Shown here in pieces: positions 37,859 to 46,971 of a DNA stretch of 64,000 nucleotides (position 1 is its first letter; each line of letters begins with the position of its first letter). Under the pieces are notes generated by a model. The model saw only the letters and a list, made by a program, of their open reading frames with translations, was not told the DNA's origin and did no database searches. The DNA comes from Methylomarinum sp. Ch1-1 (GTDB lineage: Bacteria > Pseudomonadota > Gammaproteobacteria > Methylococcales > Methylomonadaceae). Where the stretch lies: positions 3,498,501-3,562,500 of the forward strand of contig NZ_CP157743.1 in assembly GCF_030717995.2 (NCBI RefSeq). The letters run 5' to 3'. Position numbers and translations under genes: made by a program.

Positions 37859-38983
37859 TTAGTCTGTCAGATAACTACGCCCTTTCCAGCGCGATCTTTC
37901 TCCGCGCCAATAACGTATTGCAGATGTCCATACCATCATTAAATACAAGCCGGCCACCACCGGCATTAAAATCGCCCAAAGCGGATTAAATCCGTAAAAA
38001 CGCAGTGTAGGCAAAAAGAGCGCCATCATCATCGACAGCGACAACAGATTCAACAATGTCGCCACGCCCGGTAAACTAAACAACGCTAATAATGGCCACC
38101 AATACATCAACAGCATGATGAAAGTACACGCCAACAACAAAGACACGGAATAGTACAATTGCGTATAGGCGGTTCTGGCGACCATATCCCAAATTTCCGA
38201 CAACGTTCCGTATGGACGCTGACTGACCACCCCATGGGTCAAACCAACCCAAATATTATAGCCGGACCGCTTAATCGTTTTCGCCAACGTACAGTCATCG
38301 ATCAATGCGTCTTTAATCGCCGCCATGCCGCCGATCTCCGTTAGCGCGGCCGTTTCCACCAAAATACAGCCACCGGCAGCTGCCGCCATTTTAGAATTCG
38401 GATCATTGGCCAGTGAAAAAGGATAAATCATCTTGAAAAAGTAGATAAAGGGCGGCATTAACAATCTTTCCCAAAACGAATCGAAACGCAACACGGCCAT
38501 CAGCGATATAAACTGCACGTTGCCGGCAAGATACTTTTGTTTCAGACTCTTAAGCATACCCGGACGCAAGGCGATATCGGCATCCAACAGCAAGGTCAAC
38601 GGGGTTTTGACCAGCTGCAAGGCTTGTTCCTGCGCCCATAATTTACCGCTCCAGCCTGTCGGTAGCGTTTTCGATTCCACCACTTGCAAATCGGGCAAGC
38701 CGCTGGATCGAACGATCTCGGCGGTGCCGTCACTGGAATCGTCATCGACGACAATAACCTTAAAGCCACGTCCTTGCTTACTCAGCGCCGCCAAAGTATC
38801 GGCGATGACTTCGGCCTCGTCTCTGGCGGGAATGACGACCGTCACGTCCTCTAAGGCGTAATTAGCATCGGCATCAACCGCCTCCAGAACTTCCCGGCTC
38901 CGCCAAGGCTGCCAAGGCAATAACAAGGTAATGCCCCAAATCAACAACGCCAGCGCCGACAGATCAAAAAACAGCTCAGCCAT
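37859..38983 (-). CDS. hpnB: HpnB, hopanoid-associated glycosyltransferase family 2
   Basis: A 374-residue GT2 protein with an N-terminal membrane helix, then VTVVIPARDEAEVIADTL, VIVVDDDSSDGTAEIV, LLLDADIAL and, near 220, IDDCTLAKTIKRSGY. Several C-terminal transmembrane segments follow. GT-A fold enzymes of this kind transfer sugars from nucleotide sugars. HpnB is repeatedly found in hopanoid clusters, but its exact reaction is not established to my knowledge. Its start shares one base with the hpnH stop (TGATG), showing translational coupling. Confidence 0.87.
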   Translation of the reverse strand: MAELFFDLSALALLIWGITLLLPWQPWRSREVLEAVDADANYALEDVTVVIPARDEAEVIADTLAALSKQGRGFKVIVVDDDSSDGTAEIVRSSGLPDLQVVESKTLPTGWSGKLWAQEQALQLVKTPLTLLLDADIALRPGMLKSLKQKYLAGNVQFISLMAVLRFDSFWERLLMPPFIYFFKMIYPFSLANDPNSKMAAAAGGCILVETAALTEIGGMAAIKDALIDDCTLAKTIKRSGYNIWVGLTHGVVSQRPYGTLSEIWDMVARTAYTQLYYSVSLLLACTFIMLLMYWWPLLALFSLPGVATLLNLLSLSMMMALFLPTLRFYGFNPLWAILMPVVAGLYLMMVWTSAIRYWRGERSRWKGRSYLTD

Positions 38984-40080
38984 CAGGATTCAATTTTCAC
39001 CGGAATATCTTTAATGGAACTTTTTGTTTCGGCGAGTTCCGGTTGTTTTTCCGGCACCATCGGCCCTTCCGTTCTTGGGCCGCGGAAATTGGCCACTAAC
39101 GCTTTCAAAGGATTGCGCAGAGTGTCTTCAACGGCGGTTGCTTCATAACCGCAGTGCGCCATACAGTTAGCGCATTTCGGATTTTTTACGCTGCCGTATT
39201 TATCCCACGGAGTCTCATCCAATAATTCCTGAAAGGTTTCCGCATTACCTTCATCGGCCAATAAATAGCAGGGCTTTTGCCAACCGAAAACATTACGGGT
39301 CGGATTACCCCAAGGCGTGCAGTCGTAGTTCTGATTGCCAGCCAGAAAATCCAGATACAGGGAAGAGTGATTCAACTTCCACTTACGTTGCTTGCCGATT
39401 TTAAAGATGCCGCGGAATAGCTCCTTGATATCGCGACCTTTAATGAAGACATCTTGATGAGGAGCGTGTTCATAACTAAAGCCTGGCGCGATGGTCACGC
39501 CTTCGACACCCAACTCCATTGCATAGTCCAGGAATTTCGCGACTTCTTCCGACGTTTCGCCCTGGAACAAGGTGCAGTTAATCGTCACACGGAAACCTTT
39601 TTCCAACGCGATCTTAATCGCCTCGACCGCCTGGTCGAAAACCCCTTCCTGACAGACAGAAGCATCATGTCTTTCCCGGTTGCCATCGAGATGGATGGAA
39701 AACGTTAAATAAGGCGAAGGTGTGTAATCCTTGATCCTTTTCTTCAATAACAATGCATTGGTGCACAGATAAACAAACTTCTTTCTGGCGATGATGCCTT
39801 CGACAATTTGCGGCATTTCCTTATGAATCAAAGGCTCTCCGCCCGGAATGGACACCATCGGCGCACCGCATTCGTCAACGGCGTCCAAACATTCTTGCAC
39901 GGACAGACGTTTATTCAGAATTTCGTCCGGATAATCGATTTTCCCGCAGCCCGCGCATGCCAGATTACATCGAAACAATGGCTCCAGCATTAATACCAAA
40001 GGATATTTTTTGACTCCTTTTAGCTTCTGCTTGATTAAATAACTACCCACAGTTAATTGCTGACGTAAAGGAACACTCAC
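38983..40080 (-). CDS. hpnH: HpnH, radical SAM adenosyl-hopene transferase
   Basis: A 365-residue protein when started at GTG 40080 (SVPLRQQLTVGSYLIKQKL), which matches the family N-terminus and has GGAG 9 bp upstream. A longer frame to 40176 lacks family similarity. The radical SAM cysteines are in CNLACAGCGKIDYP near residue 35, with PGGEP following. C-terminal Cys residues (CANCMAHCGYE) may bind a further cofactor. It attaches the 5'-deoxyadenosyl group of SAM to hopene, the first step of side-chain building. It is first in a four-gene minus-strand operon, divergent from the squalene synthase gene. Confidence 0.95.
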   Translation of the reverse strand: MSVPLRQQLTVGSYLIKQKLKGVKKYPLVLMLEPLFRCNLACAGCGKIDYPDEILNKRLSVQECLDAVDECGAPMVSIPGGEPLIHKEMPQIVEGIIARKKFVYLCTNALLLKKRIKDYTPSPYLTFSIHLDGNRERHDASVCQEGVFDQAVEAIKIALEKGFRVTINCTLFQGETSEEVAKFLDYAMELGVEGVTIAPGFSYEHAPHQDVFIKGRDIKELFRGIFKIGKQRKWKLNHSSLYLDFLAGNQNYDCTPWGNPTRNVFGWQKPCYLLADEGNAETFQELLDETPWDKYGSVKNPKCANCMAHCGYEATAVEDTLRNPLKALVANFRGPRTEGPMVPEKQPELAETKSSIKDIPVKIES

Positions 40081-40189
40081 AAGCTTAATCTCCAAAAACC
40101 ACGAAAAAAAATTCAGTCGGCGCCCGCCTGTTGTGACATAACAACAAAGCGAAAAGCCACCGAAAATACCCATCAATAAAACATAACCC

Positions 40190-40211
40190 TATAATTTATA
40201 ATGCTTATAAT
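40190..40211. promoter_or_regulatory. AT-rich divergent control region with three TATAAT boxes
   Basis: TATAAT occurs at 40190, 40197 and 40206 in the 480-bp gap between hpnH (start 40080) and the squalene synthase gene (start 40561). These reading-strand boxes could serve the plus-strand operon, though they are far from its start. No operator was recognised. Confidence 0.3.
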
Positions 40212-40560
40212 CCCGCAAGCCAGGGGTTTTATCGAGCAATTTCGTCCCAAGAATACTACTTTTTCACCGCCGACTCCAGCAAAAAAAGGAAAAAACAGCA
40301 ACAAGCGACCCTGCAAGATGTTTTTTCAGCAAAAATTATAGCCTAATTACAACAGACTCCGACACTGATGATTGGCGGCGAAAACAGTCGATAATCATCA
40401 AAATTAAGCGATTATTAAGTTTATTCTGGTTAGCTTTCGCATGCACGGCAATCCCAACGGACAGCGCTTTTGCATTCAAGCAACATTGCTTTGCAAAATA
40501 CCAACAAACAGTCTATCATTATCTCAACCATTAATTAATGTAACTCGCCAATCAAAACAC

Positions 40561-41655
40561 ATGAACGGACCTCAGATTTCCATCGACAAGCCGGAAACAC
40601 TGCAGCCACTATCCGATAAAGAATTGCAGGCTATTTTACTGGAAGGCGTCTCTCGCACCTTCGCCTTGACCATTCCGCAACTGCCGAACGAGCTTTATCC
40701 GGCCGTCGCCAATGCCTATCTGTTATGTCGTATCGTCGACACGATCGAAGATGAGGTGTCGTTGTCGGCGGAGCAGAAAAAATATTTCTGCAACCAGTTC
40801 ATCGAGATCGTCAAAAAGGGAAAAAATTCCCAAGCGTTTGCCGAACAATTGGCGCCATTGCTTTCCGAGCAAACCCTACCCGCCGAACACAGCCTGATAC
40901 ACCTGACTCCTCGAGTCATCGCCATCACCCATTCGTTTGACCCCGCGCAAATCGAAGCCCTCGCCGAATGCGTAGAAACGATGGCCAATGGCATGCCTAT
41001 ATTTCAGGCCATGGATTTGCATGCTGGTCTGGAAACGATGGCCGATATGGATAACTATTGTTATTACGTGGCCGGTTGCGTCGGTGAAATGCTGGCTAAA
41101 TTGTTCTGTCACTACTCGCCTGAAATCGATCAACACCGCGAACAATTACTGAAACTCTCTGTCTCTTTTGGCCAAGGCCTGCAAATGACCAATATCCTCA
41201 AGGATATCTGGGACGACGCCAAACGTGGCGTATGCTGGCTGCCCCAGGATATTTTCAGCGAAACCGGCTTCGACCTGAAAGACCTGACCCCGGAAACCGA
41301 TGATGAACGTTTTCGCCAAGGTTTGGAGCATTTAATCAGCATTGCCCAAGGTCATCTGCATGACGCCCTGCTCTACACCCAGCTGATTCCGTCTCATGAA
41401 ACCGGCATTCGTAATTTCTGCTTATGGGCGCTGGGCATGGCCGTACTGACCCTGAAGAAAATCAAACAAAACCTGGACTTTAACGATTCCAGCCAGGTAA
41501 AAATCACCCGCAACAGCGTTAAAGCGACTATTTTCGCGACAAAATTGGCGGTGCGCAGCAACACATTGTTGTCTTTACTCTTTAATATTACCAGCCGAAA
41601 ACTGAAAACACCCGATTGGCAATATTCACCCAGATTGCCCTCACCAGGACAATAA
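40561..41655 (+). CDS. sqs: Squalene synthase (farnesyl-diphosphate farnesyltransferase)
   Basis: A 364-residue protein started at MNGPQISIDKP; in-frame codons upstream (to 40441) lack coding character. Aspartate-rich motifs are DTIEDE near residue 60 and NILKDIWDDAKRG near 213, with SRTFALTIPQLP at the start and YVAGCVGEML mid-way. It joins two farnesyl diphosphates head-to-head via presqualene diphosphate and reduces the product to squalene. This single-enzyme route replaces the HpnC/D/E route found in many hopanoid producers, none of which is in this window. It precedes shc by 12 bp. Confidence 0.92.
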   Translation: MNGPQISIDKPETLQPLSDKELQAILLEGVSRTFALTIPQLPNELYPAVANAYLLCRIVDTIEDEVSLSAEQKKYFCNQFIEIVKKGKNSQAFAEQLAPLLSEQTLPAEHSLIHLTPRVIAITHSFDPAQIEALAECVETMANGMPIFQAMDLHAGLETMADMDNYCYYVAGCVGEMLAKLFCHYSPEIDQHREQLLKLSVSFGQGLQMTNILKDIWDDAKRGVCWLPQDIFSETGFDLKDLTPETDDERFRQGLEHLISIAQGHLHDALLYTQLIPSHETGIRNFCLWALGMAVLTLKKIKQNLDFNDSSQVKITRNSVKATIFATKLAVRSNTLLSLLFNITSRKLKTPDWQYSPRLPSPGQ

Positions 41656-41667
41656 GAAGGAATCATT

Positions 41668-43623
41668 ATGTTTACAGAATCCGACATAGAGATTAGCAAC
41701 GTACCCTCTAACACGACATCCTCGACAGGCATCGGCCGTAACGCGCTGGAACAGGCCATAATCAAGGCGCAAGAACACCTGCTCACGCTGCAGGATGAAG
41801 AAGGATACTGGCTGTTCGAACTGGAAGCGGACTGCACGATTCCCGCCGAATACATCATGATGATGCATTATCTTGATGATATTGATAAGAAATTACAATC
41901 CAAAATCGCCGTTTATCTGCGCAGCCGCCAGTCCGAGGACGGCAGTTATCCACTGTTCACTGGCGGAGACGGCGACCTCAGCTGCAGCGTCAAAGTCTAT
42001 TACGCCTTGAAGATGGCCGGCGATTCGATCGATGCGCCGCACATGGAAAAATTGCGCAACTGGATTCTGAGTCAAGGCGGAGCGGCCAAGGCCAATGTAT
42101 TCACCCGCATCGCGCTAGCTATGTTCGAACAGCTGCCTTGGCGCGGCGTACCATACATACCGGTGGAAATCATGCTGCTGCCGAAATGGTTCCCTTTCCA
42201 CCTGGACAAGGTTTCCTATTGGTCGCGCACCGTGATGGTGCCGCTGTTCATACTCTGTACGCTAAAAGCCAAGGCCAAGAATCCGCACAATGTCGACGTC
42301 CTGGAATTGTTCGTCGTGCATCCGGATAAGGAGAGGCACTATTTTCCCGAGCGCACTCTGCTTAATAAATTTTTCCTAGGGCTGGACAAACTGGGTCGGG
42401 TTACCCGCCCGCTGATTCCACGCAGCATGCATGAACGCGCCATTCAAAAGGCATTGGACTGGTTTACCGAACGTTTGAACGGCGAAGACGGGCTAGGCGG
42501 CATTTTCCCAGCCATGGTCAACGCCTATGAGGCCATGCTGCTGCTGGGTATGCCCAAGGATCACCCTAATGTCGTGATCGCCAGAAAGTCGATAGACAAA
42601 CTATTGGTCGTCAATGATGAATACGCCTATTGCCAACCTTGCCTGTCGCCGGTCTGGGACACCAGTTTGACTGCCCTAGCGTTGATTGAAGCCGATAATA
42701 ACGGTAACAGCGCCAGCCTGAAACGCGCCTACGACTGGCTGAAAACCAAACAACTATCCGACCAAGTGGGAGACTGGCAGATTTCCCGTCCCGGTCTGCC
42801 GGGCGGCGGCTGGGCGTTCCAGTTTAACAACGCCTACTATCCTGACGTCGACGATACCGCCGTGGTCGCCTTTGGTATGGCCGAATCCGGCCTGCCGGAC
42901 TTGGAACAATCGATTCATCAGGCCACGCGCTGGATCGTCGGCATGCAATCCCGAAACGGCGGCTACGGCGCGTTCGATGTCGATAACACCAATTACTATC
43001 TGAACGAAATTCCGTTTGCCGACCACGGCGCCTTGCTCGACCCGCCAACCGTTGACGTCAGCGCCCGCTGCGCGATGTTGATGGCCCGGGTCGCCAAAGA
43101 TCATGACGAGTATCTGCCGGCATTGGAGCGCACCCTCGATTACATCCGCAGCGAACAAGAGGAAGACGGCTCCTGGTTCGGTCGCTGGGGCACCAATTAT
43201 ATCTACGGCACCTGGTCGGTGTTATTGGGCCTGGAACAAACCAATGTCCCTAAAACCGATCCGATGTACCGTAAAGCGGCGGACTGGCTGAAAAGCGTAC
43301 AACGCGAAGACGGCGGCTGGGGCGAAGATAACAACAGCTACCATGACGATCAAAAATATCGCGGCAAATATCATTTCAGCACCGCATTCCAGACGGCATG
43401 GGCGGTATTAGGCCTGATCGCCGCCGGTGAAGTGCATAGCCCGGAAGTCAGAGCCGGCATCGAGTTCATGCTGAAAAATCAGCTGGACGACGGCGCATGG
43501 AACGATGAGTGCTTTACTGCGCCGGGCTTCCCTCGCGTGTTTTATCTGAAATATCACGGCTACGATAAGTTTTTCCCATTATGGGCGCTAGCCAGATATC
43601 GAAATGAGCTGAATAAACAGTGA
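41668..43623 (+). CDS. shc: Squalene-hopene cyclase
   Basis: A 651-residue protein of standard length. The protonating DxDD motif is in YPDVDDTAVV near residue 393. Many QW repeats are visible (QDEEGYWLFE, GGWAFQF, QEEDGSWFGRWG, QREDGGWGEDNNSY, LDDGAWND). It cyclises squalene to hopene/hopanol at the membrane. AGAAGGA lies just before the ATG. It is flanked by squalene synthase upstream and hpnG, whose GTG start overlaps the shc stop. Confidence 0.97.
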   Translation: MFTESDIEISNVPSNTTSSTGIGRNALEQAIIKAQEHLLTLQDEEGYWLFELEADCTIPAEYIMMMHYLDDIDKKLQSKIAVYLRSRQSEDGSYPLFTGGDGDLSCSVKVYYALKMAGDSIDAPHMEKLRNWILSQGGAAKANVFTRIALAMFEQLPWRGVPYIPVEIMLLPKWFPFHLDKVSYWSRTVMVPLFILCTLKAKAKNPHNVDVLELFVVHPDKERHYFPERTLLNKFFLGLDKLGRVTRPLIPRSMHERAIQKALDWFTERLNGEDGLGGIFPAMVNAYEAMLLLGMPKDHPNVVIARKSIDKLLVVNDEYAYCQPCLSPVWDTSLTALALIEADNNGNSASLKRAYDWLKTKQLSDQVGDWQISRPGLPGGGWAFQFNNAYYPDVDDTAVVAFGMAESGLPDLEQSIHQATRWIVGMQSRNGGYGAFDVDNTNYYLNEIPFADHGALLDPPTVDVSARCAMLMARVAKDHDEYLPALERTLDYIRSEQEEDGSWFGRWGTNYIYGTWSVLLGLEQTNVPKTDPMYRKAADWLKSVQREDGGWGEDNNSYHDDQKYRGKYHFSTAFQTAWAVLGLIAAGEVHSPEVRAGIEFMLKNQLDDGAWNDECFTAPGFPRVFYLKYHGYDKFFPLWALARYRNELNKQ

Positions 43624-44342
43624 TTACGGGGATTATCGTTGCCTTACCCGAAGAACTCGGCACCCTGGTCTCCGGAAAAGTTGAAAAAGGTCATTACGCG
43701 CCGTTAACGAACGACATACTGGTCGCTCATGGCGGCGCCGGCGCCGAGAACGCCCGCGCAGCAGCTGAATTATTGATCGACCGTGGCGCGAATAAACTGA
43801 TTAGTTGGGGTTGCGCCGCGGCGCTGTCGGCTGAACTTATGCCCGGCAGCCTGGTCATAGCCGATGTCGTCAAGGCCGACGACCAACCCGCGATCGACTG
43901 CGACCGCGACTGGATCGATCACGTTCGCAGCATTATCGGCTCCGAACTCTCGATCAATATCGGCAGCCTGACGACCAGCGCAACACTCGTTGCCGACCGC
44001 AACAAAAAACGAACGATTTATGAAAAAACGGGCTCGCTAGCCCTCGATATGGAAAGCTATGCGATCGCCGAAACGGCGACTAAGGCTGGCCTGCCCTTTC
44101 TGGCCATCAGAACCATAGCAGATCCGGTCAGCATGAGCCTTCCTCAAGCCGTCAGTCACGCCTTGAACGCGGAGGGTGAAGTTGAATTGCCCAAACTGAT
44201 CGGCTATGTTCTGACTCACCCATCGGAAATCCCCAGCTTAATCACGTTAGGGCGGCATTTTAATGCCGCAAAGAAGACACTAAGGTCAATCGCCAAATAC
44301 CTTGGTAAAATAACGGAGTTTAGCCAATTACAAACGGATTGA
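43620..44342 (+). CDS. hpnG: HpnG, adenosylhopane nucleosidase/phosphorylase
   Basis: A 240-residue nucleoside phosphorylase-fold protein beginning with GTG overlapping the shc stop (GTGA). MITGIIVALPEEL, SWGCAAALSAELMPGSLVIAD and LALDMESYAIAE (substrate-binding Met-Glu and general-acid region) are visible. HpnG releases adenine from adenosylhopane, leading to ribosylhopane and then bacteriohopanetetrol or aminotriol. This is the step after HpnH. Confidence 0.93.
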   Translation: MITGIIVALPEELGTLVSGKVEKGHYAPLTNDILVAHGGAGAENARAAAELLIDRGANKLISWGCAAALSAELMPGSLVIADVVKADDQPAIDCDRDWIDHVRSIIGSELSINIGSLTTSATLVADRNKKRTIYEKTGSLALDMESYAIAETATKAGLPFLAIRTIADPVSMSLPQAVSHALNAEGEVELPKLIGYVLTHPSEIPSLITLGRHFNAAKKTLRSIAKYLGKITEFSQLQTD

Positions 44343-44348
44343 ATTTTC

Positions 44349-46955
44349 ATGGCCCGTCATCCATCATCTTACATCGAATCCTTTCTCTGCTGCTGGAGCA
44401 GTAGAGTTTTGCGTTTTCCGTTGACGCTGATTTTATTGACCAGCATCTTCGCGGGCTTTAGTCTTTATTACACGATCAATAACCTGGGTGTCAACACCAA
44501 CACCGGGCAAATGCTGTCGCCCGACTTACCGTTTCAAAAAAACCGTATGCGCCTGGAGTCCGCATTTCCTCAAGATGCCGGCGCCATTATTCTGGTGGTC
44601 GAAGCCACGACACCGGAAGAAACCTCGATTGCCGCCAGCCGTCTGAAGAAGCAACTGATCGCCCAGACGAATCATTTTGAATCGGCCTACATTCCGACTG
44701 ACAATGCATTTTTCAGGCAACAGGCATTGCTCTATCTTGACGTCGATGAACTGGACGACCTGGCCGGCAAACTAACCGACGCCCAGCCGTTCATCGGTTA
44801 TCTGTCTCAGCACTATCATCTTGAAGGCCTATTCAGCATCATTATCAAGGCGCTGGAACAAGAGCCAGATGAGTTGCCTATGGATTTGAATCCATTACTG
44901 AAATCAATCGATGAGACTGTCGTCAAACAATTGCAGGGCCGGCCCGGCAACATGTCCTGGCAAAGCCTGTTGGCGGCGGGCAAATTGAATACCGACAGCA
45001 ACCGCACCATCGTCATCGCCAAGCCGAAAATGAGGTTTGACGAAATCATGCCGGCCGAACATGCATTGACCGCCGCCCGGACTTCGTCCAGCGACATCAT
45101 GAAGGCCAATCCCTCGGTCAGAATACGCATCACCGGCGAAACGGCATTGGAGCATGAAGAGCTGGAAAGCGTCGCCAAGGGCGCCGAAATTGCCGGCATC
45201 GCCTCCTTGATCCTGGTCTGCAGTGCATTACTGATCGCCCTGCGCTCATTCAAATTACTGCTGGCGACTTTTATCTCGCTGATCTTAGGTTTGATCTTGA
45301 CCGCCGGTTTCGCCACCGTCGCGATCGGCCACCTGAACCTGATTTCCATCGCCTTTGCGGTACTGTATATCGGCCTAGGCGTTGATTACGCGATACATCT
45401 GTGTCTGCATTATCGCGAATGTAGAGCCGAGGGCATGGAAAACAATGAGGCGATCAATAATAGCGTAAAAACGATCGGGGTCTCGCTGTTTCTTTGCGCC
45501 ATCACCACGGCATTGGGCTTTCTGGCCTTCATCCCCACCGATTATTCCGGCGTCTCGGAACTGGGCATCATCTCCGGCGCCGGCATGTTTATCGGCTTGC
45601 TTATTTCACTCACGATACTGCCGGCCTTATTAAAGATCCTGGTCGTCAAAAACGTCAAGCCGATACGCTCATCGTTCAAACCCTCCTTTTTGACGACGCT
45701 GCCTTTTCACCATGCCACCCGGATACGCGTTTATTCGGTCATCTTTGCACTGGCCAGTGCGGCGATCTTGACGCAGTTGAGATTCGACTCGAACCCGATC
45801 AACCTTAGGAACCCGGACAGCGAGTCGGTGTCCACGATCAAGGAATTATTAAAATCGAAAACGGACTCGCCTTTTTCGCTGGCGTCCCTGGCCCCTGATC
45901 TGAAAACCGCCCAACAGCTGGCCGAACAATTTCAGGCCTTGCCTTCGGTGCACGACACGATCGTATTGAGCAATCTGGTCCCCGAGAACCAAGACGAAAA
46001 ACTCTACATTATCGAAGAACTGGCCTTGATTCTGGGTAATCAGCTCAGTAACTTTGACAAAAAACAATTGAACAATACCCAGCCATTGGCTGCTATCAAG
46101 GACTTTATTGCCGACAGTGAACGCTATTTAAGCACACATCGGCAAGCCCCCAGCAAGACGGAGCTTGAACGACTGACCCAAGACCTGCGTACGCTGATCA
46201 ATAGCGAAAATGCATCGGACCAGGCCAAGGCGCTGGAAAAACGGATTTTGGGATTGCTGCCTTTCACGATGAACCGCTTGAGAACAAGTCTGACGGCGCA
46301 GCCATTCCAAATTGACAACATTCCCGGCTACCTGTCGTCGCATTGGCTAAGCGACAACGGCCTGTACAAAATCTTGATTACGCCGGAATACGACCAGAAT
46401 AAGGTTGAAAACCTGAAACAGTTCGTCGCCGAAGCTCAGAGCGTGGATCCGTCAGTCAGCGGCTTGCCGGTCGCCGACCAAGCCTCGGGCAACGCCGTTG
46501 TCAGGGCTTTCATAGAGGCATTCGGCGGCGCACTGATCGCCATTTTCATCTTGTTATTGTTGATTCTGAAGAGTCTAAAAAACAGCTTATTGGTGCTAGG
46601 CCCTTTATTACTGGCCGGTTTGCTGACCGGAGCCGCCAATGTGTTGCTGAATAATCCGTTCAACTTCGCCAACATCATCGCCCTGCCGTTACTGATGGGC
46701 ATGGGGGTAGACAGCGGCATCCATATCCTGCATCGCCTGCAGTCTGAGCAATTCAACAGCGCCAATATACTGGAAAGCAGTTCCGCCCGAGGCGTATTCT
46801 TCAGCTCTTTAACGACGCTATGCAGCTTTTCCAGCCTGGCTTTCACGCCTCATTTGGGCACCGCCAGCATGGGCTTGTTATTGGCCATAGGCATTACTTT
46901 TACGTTGTTATGCACTTTAATTGTTTTGCCGGCTTTCTACGGCAAACGAGTTTAA
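44349..46955 (+). CDS. hpnN: HpnN, RND/MMPL-family hopanoid transporter
   Basis: An 868-residue inner-membrane protein with the RND duplication. One N-terminal helix precedes a large periplasmic loop; five helices follow at ~270-420 (SLILVCSALLIALRSF, LYIGLGVDYAIHLCLHY, GISGAGMFIGLLISL-like segments). The second loop and helices at ~720-868 contain LPLLMGMGVDSGIHILHR. The GxGVDYAIH/GMGVDSGIH pair is the MMPL signature in both halves. The family moves hopanoids to the outer membrane. It lies 6 bp behind hpnG. Confidence 0.94.
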   Translation: MARHPSSYIESFLCCWSSRVLRFPLTLILLTSIFAGFSLYYTINNLGVNTNTGQMLSPDLPFQKNRMRLESAFPQDAGAIILVVEATTPEETSIAASRLKKQLIAQTNHFESAYIPTDNAFFRQQALLYLDVDELDDLAGKLTDAQPFIGYLSQHYHLEGLFSIIIKALEQEPDELPMDLNPLLKSIDETVVKQLQGRPGNMSWQSLLAAGKLNTDSNRTIVIAKPKMRFDEIMPAEHALTAARTSSSDIMKANPSVRIRITGETALEHEELESVAKGAEIAGIASLILVCSALLIALRSFKLLLATFISLILGLILTAGFATVAIGHLNLISIAFAVLYIGLGVDYAIHLCLHYRECRAEGMENNEAINNSVKTIGVSLFLCAITTALGFLAFIPTDYSGVSELGIISGAGMFIGLLISLTILPALLKILVVKNVKPIRSSFKPSFLTTLPFHHATRIRVYSVIFALASAAILTQLRFDSNPINLRNPDSESVSTIKELLKSKTDSPFSLASLAPDLKTAQQLAEQFQALPSVHDTIVLSNLVPENQDEKLYIIEELALILGNQLSNFDKKQLNNTQPLAAIKDFIADSERYLSTHRQAPSKTELERLTQDLRTLINSENASDQAKALEKRILGLLPFTMNRLRTSLTAQPFQIDNIPGYLSSHWLSDNGLYKILITPEYDQNKVENLKQFVAEAQSVDPSVSGLPVADQASGNAVVRAFIEAFGGALIAIFILLLLILKSLKNSLLVLGPLLLAGLLTGAANVLLNNPFNFANIIALPLLMGMGVDSGIHILHRLQSEQFNSANILESSSARGVFFSSLTTLCSFSSLAFTPHLGTASMGLLLAIGITFTLLCTLIVLPAFYGKRV

Positions 46956-46971
46956 TTTTTAGAGGTAATTC

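Noticed and set aside
40081-40176. N-terminal extension of hpnH
   Set aside because: The extra residues do not resemble the family; GTG at 40080 has a GGAG site and gives the conserved SVPLRQQ start.
40441-40560. N-terminal extension of squalene synthase
   Set aside because: The first 40 codons lack coding character and family similarity; ATG at 40561 fits the known start region.
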